This document shows positions 9,880-23,000 of a stretch of 64,000 nt of DNA, one piece after another. Both the position numbers and the translations under genes were made by a program. Position 1 is the first letter of the stretch. Every line of letters begins with the position of its first letter. The notes beneath the pieces are model-generated. The model worked only from the letters and a program-made list of their open reading frames with translations, was not told where the DNA came from and did not search any database. Source of the DNA: Stieleria mannarensis (GTDB taxonomy: Bacteria; Planctomycetota; Planctomycetia; Pirellulales; Pirellulaceae); the NCBI RefSeq assembly GCF_014154935.1, contig NZ_JACEHH010000011.1, forward strand, positions 124,001 through 188,000. The letters run 5' to 3'.

Positions 9880-10443
9880 TCAATCTCCCTGCAATTCGAC
9901 GGCGAACCAGGCAAGGGCGTAATCCCAGTGTTGGTAGGCGACGCTCCGAGAGATCCCGATCACGCCGGCAGCCTCGGTGACCGACAGCCCGGCATAGAGC
10001 CGCAGACGGACCAATTCGGCAATCAACGCGTCTTCGACTTCCAGCTTGGCCAGGGCTTCATCAAGTTCGAGTAGTTGTTCGGCCGAGAGTTCCCCGACGC
10101 GCTGTTCTTCGTAGTCTTCGATCGCGATTCGGCTCCAACCGCCGCCGCGTTTTTGGCTTGCCTTTCGGCGGGCGTGTTCGATCAAAATCCGACGCATCGC
10201 CTGAACCGCAGCCGCGAAAAAGTGCGTCCCTGACTGCCAACAACTTTCGTTTCGAGAACCGACCAGCCGCACATACGCATCGTGCACCAACGCGGTCGCC
10301 TGCAATGTATGGTCGGATCGCTCGTGACGCATCCGCTGTGCGGCCAAGCGACGAAGTTCATCGTAGACCAGCGGCAGCAACTCCTCTGTCGCACGGTCAT
10401 CACCGGCATCGATTCGACCGAGAATCTTCGTGATGTCGGACAT
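9880..10443 (-). CDS. ECF-type RNA polymerase sigma factor
   Basis: A small sigma-70 family factor of the planctomycete ECF group often found beside Ser/Thr kinases. Region 2 is ELLPLVYDELRRLAAQRMRHE with DHTLQATALVHDAYVRL. Region 4 has the helix-turn-helix RLRLYAGLSVTEAAGVIGISRSVAYQHW. I take the ATG at 10443, giving 187 residues and starting MSDITKILGRI, where family members usually begin; an 18-codon extension to 10497 (MSKSGPRVF...) is possible. No strong ribosome-binding site distinguishes the two. No anti-sigma factor is visible nearby; control is probably through the kinase encoded 3 bp downstream. Confidence 0.93.
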   Translation of the reverse strand: MSDITKILGRIDAGDDRATEELLPLVYDELRRLAAQRMRHERSDHTLQATALVHDAYVRLVGSRNESCWQSGTHFFAAAVQAMRRILIEHARRKASQKRGGGWSRIAIEDYEEQRVGELSAEQLLELDEALAKLEVEDALIAELVRLRLYAGLSVTEAAGVIGISRSVAYQHWDYALAWFAVELQGD

Positions 10444-11083
10444 GCTCAAGGTGTTCACACGTGTGCCGCGGAAGACACGCGGTCCCGATTTAGACAAGCA
10501 GCAGTGGTTGTCGCTTTCCTCAAAGTGGTGCGGTCATTGTAGCACATCAACCCTCGAGTTCTTAGAAAAAACAAGTGCTGTCCCGAGCATGTCGGGGCGG
10601 CGGACCATCTGGGGGGACACGCGGCCGAGACAAGGTCCCGGGCAATCTGTTTTCCTCGCGCTCCACGGATGTGTGAGAGTTTTTCTGATTTTTCCGGACG
10701 ATCCGCTCGCTGTCGGCGCTAGTGCTTGTGGATCGTGCTCGCGTCTCGTGGCACGAGCTATGGACCGACGGAAACGTCGACTTTGAGGTACTACCGGACC
10801 CCCCCCGAACCCCTCCGTGCGGGTGACCGGAAGTACAATCGGCCTCGGGGCAAAAGGCCAGACGACCAATGCAAGATTGCAGCATGAACCGCCCCTCCAA
10901 TCCCGCCCCTCCAATCCCGCCCGCCCTGGCAGCGCCCCTCCTGGAGCAAACTGCGGCGTCTTTTCGCCAGCTGCCGGCCTCAACGCCCGGCATTGTCGCT
11001 GCGGCTTCTGACGACCCGATGTCCCAACGCGGCTGGATAATCGGGCATGACTTTTTTGGTGATCCATTGGACAAGGTGACACC
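10444..11083. other. Divergent intergenic region between the sigma factor and giant genes
   Basis: About 640 bp between divergently transcribed genes, so it must hold promoters for both, though I cannot assign -35/-10 boxes with confidence. It contains a short direct duplication (CCCCTCCAATCCCGC) near 10893-10925 and a 72-codon frame (10869-11087) whose stop overlaps the giant gene's GTG start in a GTGA. That small frame shows no recognisable domain and is not called as a gene. No tRNA, riboswitch or terminator is evident. Confidence 0.6.
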
Positions 11084-14000
11084 GTGAAGAACGTGAAGAA
11101 CACGCTCAGCAGTATCCGAACCCAAAACCGCAAGCGACGAAAACAGCGTTTGCGAGACCATCGTAAACAGCTACGTATGGAGCTGCTCGAAGACCGCCGC
11201 TTGTTGGCGCAGGTCGACTGGGACGGCGGGGGCGACGGCTTGTCATGGTCCGATCCGGTCAACTGGAGCACCGACCAGCTGCCGGCTTCCGGCGACGACG
11301 TGCGCATCAATTTGGCCGGCGATTACGAAGTCGTCATCGATACCGACGTTTCCGTGGCGTCGATCGACCTGGGCAATGCCTTTGGGATTCAAACACTGGC
11401 GATCGATTCGTCGACGTTAGAACTGACCGCCGGTCCGCTGGTGGTTGCTTCGGGATCGACCGTCGATGTCATTGCACCGGCAAGTATCCTGGGCCAAGTC
11501 GACAACAGCGGTCAGTTCGACCTTTCGTACGACGTATTCGCCAGTTTTCAGCCGCCCGATTCGGTGACGCTGGCGGGCGCGTTCATCAATCGCCCCGGAG
11601 GCCTGATGACGCTCTTTCCCAGCGTCGACGCGACCAACACGACCGCGGCGATTACCAAACGCTTCACGGCGGATTTCCAAAACGGCTTGACCAACGCGGG
11701 AACGATCCGGTTGAGCGAGGGCGTGAGCGCTTCAAGCGATGCCGCCGACACCGAACTGCGGATCAGCGGTGGATCCCTGGTCAATGAGTCGACCGGTGTG
11801 ATCGAATCGATCCTCGGCGACGGCGCCGGAACGATCGGTTCGCGAATAATCTCAGGAACGATCGACAACCGGGGACGGATCGAAGCGGTCGATCACGATC
11901 TGATTCTTACCGACGCCACGCTCACCGATAGCGGGGACCTGAAAACCAACGCCGGGACGTCGATCGTCGTCTCGACCGGGTCACGGTTCAATCCCGGCAC
12001 CGGCCAGGTCACCGGGACCGGCACGTTTGAACTGCGCGGCGGTGCGGAACTGGGCGACGGCACGATCACCGGGGAAGTCGATTTCTACGACGCCGGAATG
12101 CCGGCTGGAGCAAGCGTGACCAACGCGGGCGTGCTGACCTTCCACCAGCACTTCGCTTCATCGTCCAACGCCGACGTCACGCGAACCATCGCCGGGACAA
12201 TCACCAACGCGACGGCGGGGACGTTACGGCTGATGCCCAGCATCAACGCGACCGATACGACCGCAGCAATCACCAAGACCTACACCGTCGACTTTCAAAA
12301 CGGCCTGACCAACGCGGGAAGAATTCAACTGAGCGAAGGCAGCAGCCACCTTATCGATTCCGTCGTCACCGTGCTCAAATCCAGCGATGGGACTTTGGTC
12401 AACCAGTCAACCGGTGTGATCGAATCGATCCTTGGCGGCGGCAATGGAAGTATCCGCCCTCGGGAAATCGATGGGAATCTGACCAATTCGGGAACGCTGT
12501 CGCTTTCCCAAGATCTTGTGCATCGTGGCGTCGGGTCGACGCTGGAGAATCAGCAGACGATCCAAAACACTGCGACGGGCAGGTTGATCGTCGCGGGATC
12601 GACGTTTAACAACCAAGGCACGCTGCAGACTCCCACAGGAGTCGTCGCGGAAGTCCGCGGGGGCACCTTCAATCCGCTGAACGGCGAGCTAGCCGGGGAC
12701 GGATTTTTGCGGCTCGACGATGGCGCCCAACTGGGCAACGGCACCCTGAAAGGAAACCTGCGTTATGGCGATGCGGAGTTCCCCGCGAGCTCGGTGTTGA
12801 CCAACGAAGGACTGATTGAATTTGTTCGTCATTATTCATCGAGTTTTTTGCCGGAAGCGACGCGGGTGATGACGGGCACCTTCACAAACGCATCGACGGG
12901 GACGTTGGAATTCAGACCCAGCGTGAATGCGACCGACACGACCGCCGCGATCAGTAAGACGTTAACGGTCGATTTTCAAAACGGGCTGACCAATGCGGGA
13001 ACCATCCGGTTGGGCGAGGGTGGGAGCCATAGCACGGACTCGGCCAACACGGAACTCCGAGTCAGCGGGGGAACACTGCTCAACCAGTCGACCGGTGTGA
13101 TCGAATCGATCATCGGCGACGGTTCCGGAACGATCGGTTCACGCACGATCTCTGGGACGATCAACAACCGGGGACGGATCGAAGCGGTCGATCACGATCT
13201 GATCCTTACCGACGCCACGCTCACCGATAGCGGTGACCTGAAAACCAACGCCGGGACGTCGATCGTCGTCTCGACCGGGTCACGGTTCAATCCCGGCACC
13301 GGCCAGGTCACCGGGACCGGCACGTTTGAACTGCGCGGCGGTGCGGAACTGGGCGACGGCACGATCACCGGGGAAGTCGATTTCTACGACGCCGGAATGC
13401 CGGCTGGAGCAAGCGTGACCAACGCGGGCGTGCTGACCTTCCACCAGCACTTCGCTTCATCGTCCAACGCCGACGTCACGCGAACCATCGCCGGGACAAT
13501 CACCAACGCGACGGCGGGGACGTTACGGCTGATGCCCAGCATCAACGCGACCGATACGACCGCAGCAATCACCAAGACCTACACCGTCGACTTTCAAAAC
13601 GGCCTGACCAATGCGGGAAGAATTGAGCTGAGCGAAGGCAACAGCGCCAGCGTCGACTCCGCGATCACCGTCCTGCGAATCAGTGGCGGAACGCTCCTCA
13701 ACGAATCGACCGGCGTAATCCTCTCCGGACGTGGCGAAGCCAGCGGCACTCTGCTTCCCCGTGTCATTGACGGCGACACGACCAACCTGGGGACGATTTT
13801 CATTTCCCACGATTTGAAGCACCAAGGCAGCGGTGCCACGCTCGCCAACGAAAACTCGATCGTCAACACGTTCGGTGGCAAACTGATGGTTAGCGGATCC
13901 ACGTTCAACAACGAAGGGACGATGGAAACCCCGGTGGGCGTGGTTGCGAGAGTCGATGGCGGCACATTCAATCCGCTCAGCGGAGAATTGACCGGTGATG

Positions 14001-17000
14001 GATTCTTCCTGCTCGACGGCGGGGCGGAGTTGGGGGACGGGACACTGAAAGGCAATCTTCGCTTTGACCACGCAGAATTCCCTGCCAGTTCGGTCTTGGT
14101 CAACGAAGGTTTGATTGAGGTGGTTCGCCATCACGCGTCAAGCACGACTCCGGAAGTGACTCGCTCGTTTGCCGGCACGTTTACCAACGCAGTCTCGGGC
14201 ACCCTGGCGATCAAACCCAGTGTCAACGCGACCGACACCACCGCCGCGATCAACAAGACGCTTTCCGTCGACTTCCAGAATGGGCTGACCAATGCGGGAA
14301 CGATCGACCTGAGTGAAGGTCCCAGCGGCAACAGCGACTCTGCCAACACGACGCTGCTGATCAGTGGCGGCACACTACTCAATCTCGCCACCGGGACGAT
14401 TGCGTCCAGCGAAGGAGATGGCAGCGGAACACGTGGCGCGCGCCAGATCACGGGACCAATCACCAACGACGGCACGATCCTGGTCCAGTCGCAAGCTCTC
14501 TCGCTTAGCGAAGCACCGTCCAACTACACCGATGGACGACTCGCCGGTGGAACCTACGTGATCCACAATCGGTTTGTCTTTCCGAACCAAGGTATTACAA
14601 GTCTCGCGTCCTCGATCGAGCAACACGGTAACGGGAGGATGTTCGACAACCTGGGTAACAACTCCTTGGTGTCCCTGACCACCATTGAGACTGATGGCGA
14701 GCTTCAACTTCTGAACGGAACGGGACTGTTTCTCGATAGCGCCTTGGAAAACCGAGGTCTGTTCCGGCTGGACGGATTTAGCGCTTTCGCGACCGGCTTC
14801 TTCACCGACTTTGTTCAGACCGATGGGCTGACCGAACTCACAAACGGCGCTGAGATGCTGACCGGGACGCTTTTCCTGGACGGCGGCAGTCTTCGCGGTG
14901 ACGGGACCCTGCTGGGCGACATCAACAATCGCGGTGGCGTTGTCCAGCCGCTCGACGGTGGCCTGGTCGTGACAGGAAGATTCGAACAGGGGAACGCCGG
15001 GACACTGCAGATCGGACTCAATGGCCCGCCGCCGGATCAGTTCGGTTTCGTCCAAGCTAATGAGGTGAGCCTTGATGGAACGCTGAGTGTTTCGGTGGCG
15101 GACGGCTATGCCCCCGGTGCCGCAGATTCGTTCGAGATTCTCGATTACCCGTCGTTTTCGCGAACCGGTGATTTCGCCACGTTTACGGGTCTGGACTATG
15201 CCCCGAATCGGTTGTTAGTGCCCAGCAATACAGGCGACGGCTACTTCCTGGACGCCGATTTCGTCAGCATCAGTGTCGAACCGTTCGAAAACTTGACGAC
15301 CACCGAAGCGGGCGGCAGCGTCGTGTTTTCGGTCACTCTGGATCAGCAACCGACCGCCGATGTCACGGTCGGGATCTCCACCAGCGACGAAAGCGAAGGA
15401 ACCGTCAGCGTCGACTCGGTCACTTTCACACCTACCGATTGGGCGCCCAAGTCAGTCACCGTGTCCGGGGTCGACGACTTCGATGACGATGGGAACATCG
15501 GGTACCGAATCGTCACCGGTGCGGCGGTCAGTGACGATCTGAACTTCAAAGACTTTGATCCGGTCGACGTTTCGCTTGTCAACCAGGATGACGACGAAGC
15601 TCAATTCATCATCACTCCGTCATCGTCCACCGAAACGACCGAGGCGGGCGGTACGACCGAGTTTTCCGTTTCACTGGGCAGCCGACCGACCGCCGATGTG
15701 ATTGTCGATGTTCGCTCCGAAGTCACGCGGGAAGGCCAGGTGTCGGCCGAGCAACTCGTGTTCACACCGGAGAACTTCAACGCGCCGCAATCGGTCACGG
15801 TGACCGGTCAAGACGATTTGGTCGACGACGGCGATACCGACTACGCGATCACACTTAGCATCGCCGCCACCACCGACGCGAACTATCAATCCGCGTCGGA
15901 CCAAACGATCACATTGACGAACCTCAACGACGACACCGCGAACTTCGTCTGGGACGGTGGCGGAGACGGAACCAGCTGGCATGACCCGCTCAACTGGCTC
16001 GGCGATGCCGTGCCGGATGCGGGCGCCGATGTCCGGATCCCCGATCAACCGGCGACGCCCACCATCGCGATCACGCAATCGGTCACGGTCAACAGTGTGT
16101 ATGCCGAAGAACGCGTCGGAATTGTCGGCGGGACAACAGCGATCGCCTCCAGTGCCCTCATGATGGATTTGGATCTGGACGGTGGAACGCTGTTCGGCGA
16201 TGGCGACGTCATCATCACCCAATCGTTGAACTGGACCGACGGCTTCATGCGTGGCGCGGGCAAAACCGTCCTCGCCGCCGGGGCAAGTGGAACGGCGACC
16301 TCGATCGGGTATGACAGCGGCTTGCTGAGAGTGCTGGAAAACCACGGTGCCCTGACGCTGGCGGGTGACCATTTTCATGTGCTGCGAACGGCAACCGGCG
16401 AGATCGGTGTGCTGGCAAATATGGATGGAGGGGTGTTGCAGGTCGACGGTGAAACCGACATGCGTGCCACCTTCAGCGGCGGATCGCTGGGGGTCAACGG
16501 TTCCGGGCGTTTGACCAATGCGGGAATGCTGCGTCACACGGGCGCCGGCCAGACACTGATCGGCGGATCATTTGAAAGTTATGGCGGCACGATCGAATTG
16601 ACGGACGGATCGATCCTGCTTGCCGGTGGAGCGGATCTGGTAGACGCCACCGTTGTCGGCAGCGGACTGATCGCCGCGGGGAACGTGACGATCGCTAAGC
16701 TGTCGTTTGACAACGACGTGCGGATCGACAACGGGACCCTGACCATCGTTCCTGGTGCAAGTCTGATCGGCAATGCCTTCCTAGACTTAGTCGGCAACGT
16801 AAATGTCGCGGCCGATACGACGATCAATCGACTGCGAGTTTCCGGCGGAACGCTCTCCGGCGACGGCGATCTCACGATCACCGAATCGTTGGATTGGACC
16901 GGCGGTTTCATGCGTGGGGCGGGCAAAACCATTCTTGCCTCCGGAGCGACCGGGATGGCGACCTCCACTGGATTTGACAGTGGACTTTTGCGGGTGCTGG

Positions 17001-20000
17001 AAAACCACGGTGAACTGACACTGGCAGGCGACCATTTCCACGTTCTGCAGACGTCCTCTGGAGAAATCGGCGTTTTGGTCAACACGGACGGTGCCCTGCT
17101 GCAGGTTGACGGTGAAACCGACGTGCGTGCCAGCTTCAGCGGCGGATCACTGGGGGTCAACGGTTCCGGGCGTTTGACCAATGCGGGAACGCTGCGGCAT
17201 ACGGGAAACGGTCAGACACTAATCGGCGGATCATATGAAAGTGATGGCGGCACGATCGAATTGACGGACGGTTCGATCCGGCTTGCCGGTGGAGCCGACC
17301 TGATCGATGCCACAGTGGTTGGCAGCGGTATGACCGTTGCGGGGACGGTGACGATCGACAAGCTCGCCTTCGACAACGACGTGCGGATCGACAACGGGAC
17401 CCTGACCGTCGTTCCTGGTGCAAGTCTGATCGGCAATGCCTTCCTAGACTTAGTCGGCAACGTAAATGTCGCGGCCGATACGACGATCAATCGACTGCGA
17501 GTTTCCGGCGGAACGCTCTCCGGCGACGGCGATCTCACGATCACCGAATCGTTGGATTGGACCGGCGGTTTCATGCGTGGGGCGGGCAAAACCATTCTTG
17601 CCTCCGGAGCGACCGGGATGGCGACCTCCACTGGATTTGACAGTGGACTTTTGCGGGTGCTGGAAAACCACGGTGAACTGACACTGGCGGGCGACCATTT
17701 CCACATTCTGCGGACGTCCTCTGGAGAAGTCGGCGTCTTGGTCAACACGGACGGTGCCCTGCTGCAGGTTGACGGTGAAACCGACGTGCATGCCACCTTC
17801 AGCGGCGGATCACTGGGAGTCAACGGATCCGGGCGTTTGACCAATGCGGGAACGCTGCGACATACCGGCAACGGTCAAACAGTCATCGGGACCGATGTGG
17901 AGAATTTTGGAGTCGTGTCCGTTGATTCGGGCCGTCTTGATTTTGTGGGCAGTTTTGACAATTTCTCCGATCAGCGACTAGCCGGAGGACGTTACCTCAT
18001 CGCCGGTGAACTGCGGTTTCCTGGTGCCGACATCCAGTCCAATGCCGCGACGATCGAATTGATCGCCCCGGGTGCCGCGATCCGCGACACCAATGGTAAT
18101 GACGCCCTGCGAGCGTTTTCTCTCAACGAAGCCGACGGGACGTTCGCCATCGCCGACGGCGCCAATGTCAGCGTTCCATCGGACTTCAACAACGCGGGAA
18201 TCGTCAACGTTGAATTCGACAGCACCTTTTCGGTCAACGGCAACTATCAGCAGACATCCGGTGCGACCGAACTGTTTGACGGCGGCGTAATTGATCCGAC
18301 CGGCGGGTTTGCGTTGCAGGGAGGCGTGTTGCGAGGCGAAGACGGGACGGTTGCCTCCGACGTGCTCAACACCGGCGGCGAGGTCGCCCCCGGATTCTTC
18401 GGACCGGGAAAATTGACGATCGATGGCAATTTCCGCCAGGAAGCCGGCGGGACGTTTTCGGTCGACGTGTCAGGGACCGAGGCTGTCACGCAGTACGACC
18501 GATTGGTGATCACCGGATTGGTGGACTTGGACGGGACACTGGACGTTACCGTCGCCGACACGTTTCTGCCCAGTCGCGGCGATCAATTCGACGTTTTGCC
18601 CCATGTCGGCCAGAGCGGTGATTTCTCCACTTTCAATGGGCTGACGATCGACGCGAACCGAGCCCTCGTGCCGGTCGTTGGTGACATGACCTATTCGCTC
18701 GCCAGCGTCGTGGCCGGTATCAAAATCGAACCGTTGAACGGACTGGTTACCACCGAGGCGGGCGGCACGGCGACCTTCACGATTCAGTTGGAAGACATTC
18801 CGACCGCACCGGTCACCATCAACCTGGAACCCAGCGATGCCGATGAAGGCCGCTTGGATGTCACATCGGTCACCTTCGATGGTACCAACTGGGACGTGCC
18901 CCAAACGGTGACGATCACCGGTTTGGACGACTTCGTCGATGACGGCGACCAACCCTATTCGATCCTCACCGCTCCGATCATCAGTGACGATCCGCTGTAC
19001 AGCGGGCTCAACCCCTCAGATGTCAACGTCGTCAATGTGGACGACGATGAAGTCGGACTGGTCGTCACCTCTCCCACAACGAACCAAACGAGTGAAGCGG
19101 GCGGAACGAGCGAATTTTCCGTCGCACTGCAAAGCAAGCCGACGGCTGATGTCATTGTGTCGGTGATTTCCAACGATCCCGGTGAGGGCACCGCATCGCC
19201 AAGTTCAATCACCTTCACGCCCGAGAATTGGAACGTCGCACGCGTGGTCACCATCATGGGACAGCCCGACGATGTCGACGACGGTGACATTCTCTATCAG
19301 GTGACCGTCGCGATTGAGTCATCCGCCGATACGGCCTATGCCGCAGTGGCAAGTCAAACATTCGACTTGACCAATACCGACGACGACACCGCGGGCGTCA
19401 CCGTCACCGCCCCGGCAACCTTGCAGACCAGCGAATCCGGCACTACAGCCAGCTTTACCATCGTTCTCGGCAGCGAGCCCACCGGGAACGTCACGCTGAC
19501 CGCCGAATCCAATGATTTGTCCGAGGCATCGGTCTCGCCGGCAAGCTTCACCTTCACGCCGACCCATTGGGATCAACCGCAGACGTTCACCGTCACCGGA
19601 CTTGATGACTTGCTAGTCGATGGTGACGTTCCCTACCAAATTACCTTCACCACCACGACCAGTTCGGATCCGCTGTACGACGGAATCCAGCTCGATCCGC
19701 TGTCCGCGATCAATCTGGACACCCAAACGTATGACTTGACGTTGACCGACGTCGACACCAACGCATTAGTTTACGACTCACAAACGTTGACCGTCGACGG
19801 AACCGTATTTGCCACCGTCACCAACGCAGGCCCGAGCGATGTCCCGGGACCGATCGAAGTCGCGTTCTTTGAAGACACGAATCTGGATGGCCTATTCGAC
19901 GCTTTGGTCGACAACGTCTTGGGAACCACCGCGGTCACCGAGTCACTGGCCAGCGGTGCGAGCCGTTCCGTTTCCGCCACGCTCTCGGGAAGCGTGCTGT

Positions 20001-23000
20001 TTGTCGACAACGTGATCTGGGGCATCGTCGATGCCACCGATGCGGTGACGGAAATCGACGAACTGAATAACTACGGGCGTCAGGAGTGTTTTGTCGGTGG
20101 ACCGCTGATCGACGTGTCCAGCAATCTGGACGACAGCGCACTGACCGCCAGCGGTGTCTACCAAGCAAGCGTCCCGGCCAACGCGTTCGATCGCGATACC
20201 GGCACACTGTGGAACGCTGGATCGCATCCGCCCGAATGGATCGAGGCCGATTTGGGAGGTTCGTTCTCGCTGGCAAGTGTCGAACTTTTACCCTCACAAA
20301 CCCCCAGCACGGCAACGACGACGCACGAGATTTGGGTCTCCGACACACCAATCGGTAGCAGCCGCGCCGGTGCCGTCTTGGCCAAACGGTTGACCTCCGT
20401 GACGACGGACGGCCAATCCGTTCACATTGATTTTGATGAAACGATTCCCGGCCGGTATGTCCAGGTCTACACAACGTCGTCGCCCTCGTGGGTGGGCTGG
20501 TACGAAATCAGTGTCCTTGCCCAAGAACAACAGCCCGCACCGGACCTGACGGCGTCTTACATTCGAACGAACTCGGCGGGTGCGTCGGTCGATGTCGTCG
20601 CGAGAGTCGGCAATGGCGGGCAAGTGCCCACCGAAGCCGGTGTTCCGGTCGCATTCTACGACGGAGCCCCGGATGCCGGCGGAGTCCTGCTCGGCACCGT
20701 CGACACGACTCGGCGTCTCGATCCCGGGGAATACGAAGACGTCACCATTTCGGTCCCCAGCAGCTTCACGCAACTATATGTCGTCGCCGACGACGACGGG
20801 ACGGGCACTGGCTCGACCACCGAATGCGACGAGGACAACAATCAGACCTTGGTCGATGCAAAGCCCCGACCTGATCTCGATGTCGATTCGGTCACCGCGG
20901 TCGGTTCGGCCCAAACCGGCGATATGATCTCCGTCGCCTGGCGCGTCAACAACATCGGACAAGCGTTCGCCGAAGCGTCGTGGAGCGATCAAGTTTTCCT
21001 GTCATCCGACCAGGTGCTCGATGCCGCCGACACGCTACTCGGGCAACGAAGTCGTACCGAAGACCTCGCCTTCAACGCAGGCTACGACGCACAGATCGAC
21101 GTTGTGATTCCGCAGGACGTGACCGGCGACCTGTTTTTGATCGTCGCAACCGATGCCGCCGGCGCCGTAACCGAACTTGATGAAGCAAACAACACCGCGG
21201 TGGCAGCGATCACGATCACGCCCGCTCCGACGCCGGATCTGCGGTTTGCCTCGGCGTCGACCAGCCGCGATTCGATCCAGCCCGGTCAGCAGGTCGTACT
21301 TCGCTGGACCGCAGAAAACCTCGGCACCGCAATCGCCACTGGCGTTTGGACCGACACGGTCTACCTTTCCGTCGACGGAACCGTGGCCGGTGGGATTCCG
21401 ATCGCCAGCGTGATGCAAGACATGGAGTTGGACGTCAATCAGACGCGTACGGTGGAGAGCACGATCGTGATCCCCGATGTCGCCGATGGCCAGTACCGAC
21501 TTGTCTTTACACTCGATCGCGACGATGACTTGTTCGAGCGGGACGGCGAGGCCAACAACGAATTTGTCTTGCCGCAAACGATCACGGTCGGACATCCCGA
21601 TCTGACCGGCGCCCTCGAAAACGTCCCCTCCGAGATCATTGCCGGAGATTCGCTGACACTCCGCTGGAACGAGTCCAACATCGGAACGGCTCCGACGCTG
21701 GGTGGGTATTACAGTCGCGTCTATCTGTCGCAAGACCAACAACTCGACCCAAACGACTTGCTGTTGACCGGGTTTCGGCGCGATGAGATTCTCGGTGCCG
21801 GCCAGTCCGCCAGTTACAGTGACGATGTCACTATTCCGATCGACTTGAGCGGAGACTATCACCTGTTGCTGAGCACGGATCAGGGAGACGAGGTCTACGA
21901 AGTCGGAGCCGAAGACAACAACCTTTTCGCCAGCCCGATCACCGTGATCGTGCCGCCACACGCCGACCTTGTCACCAGTGCCGTCTCGGCGCCGACGTTC
22001 ATCGTCGGCGATCCGGCCAGCATGACGGTCCAGTGGACGGTGGCCAATTCGGGGACGGCGACGACCAATCGCGATCAATGGACCGACGCCGTCGTTTTGT
22101 CCAGCGACCAGACGTTTGGCAATTTTGATGATCGGGTGGTCGCGGAATTTTCACGCGAGGCAGCGTTGGCGGTCGACGGGACCTATGACGTGTCGCTGGA
22201 CATCACGCTGCCCCTGGGGCTATCCGGACAATATTTTGTCTTTGTGCAAAGCGACGCGGCGGGTGACGTTTTCGAAGACAACAAGATTGCGAACAACGTT
22301 GCGGTGGCGGCATCACCGATCGACATCACGCCGACCGAATACTCCGATCTCGTCGTCTCCGACATCGACGCCCCCGGCACCACGTTCAGCGGCCAGACGC
22401 TGGAGTTCTCCTGGGAGGTGCTCAATCAAGGCATCGCGGCGACCGACAGCGGAAGCTGGACGGACGTGATTCGTGTCGCCCGGAATGCGGACGGTACCGG
22501 TCTGATCGATGAGGTCGGCGCGACATTGCGACACTTTGGAGTGTTGGACGTTGCCGAGACTTACCGACGGACGGAACAACTCCGATTACCCGACGGGCTG
22601 GACGGGACGATCTATCTGGTGGTCCAAACGGCGCCAAGCGGGCCTTTCGAATATCGGTTTACCGGAAACAACACGTTGATCTCCGGGCCGATCGAAGTCT
22701 CCATTCCTCCCTCGCCGGATCTGGTCGTCGAAACGGTCACCGCTCCCGTCACGGCGACGTCGGGCAGCAGGGTTGATGTCCAGTGGACCGTGCGCAACGA
22801 TGGAACCGGGCCGGCCGAGGGACGCTGGAGCGACCGGATTTCGCTTCGCCCGGTTGGTGATCCACAGGCCGCACCGATCTTCCTGGGGATCTTTGAAACA
22901 CAGCTTTCCCTCGATCCGGGACTCTCCTACACCCGCGCCGAACAATTGCAGCTTGCGCCGGAATGGGAGGGGGCGTTCCAGGTGGTTGTGGAAACCAATT

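Larger units (their letters stand above)
11690..14340 (+). repeat. N-terminal passenger repeat array in the giant gene
   Basis: Five coding repeats, each marked by a TNAG(R/T)I(x)LSEG segment (near 11690, 12310, 12990, 13610 and 14290), alternate between about 207 and 226 codons, so the real duplication unit is a pair of about 433 codons. The glycine- and asparagine-rich short-strand pattern suggests a right-handed beta-helix. Confidence 0.85.
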
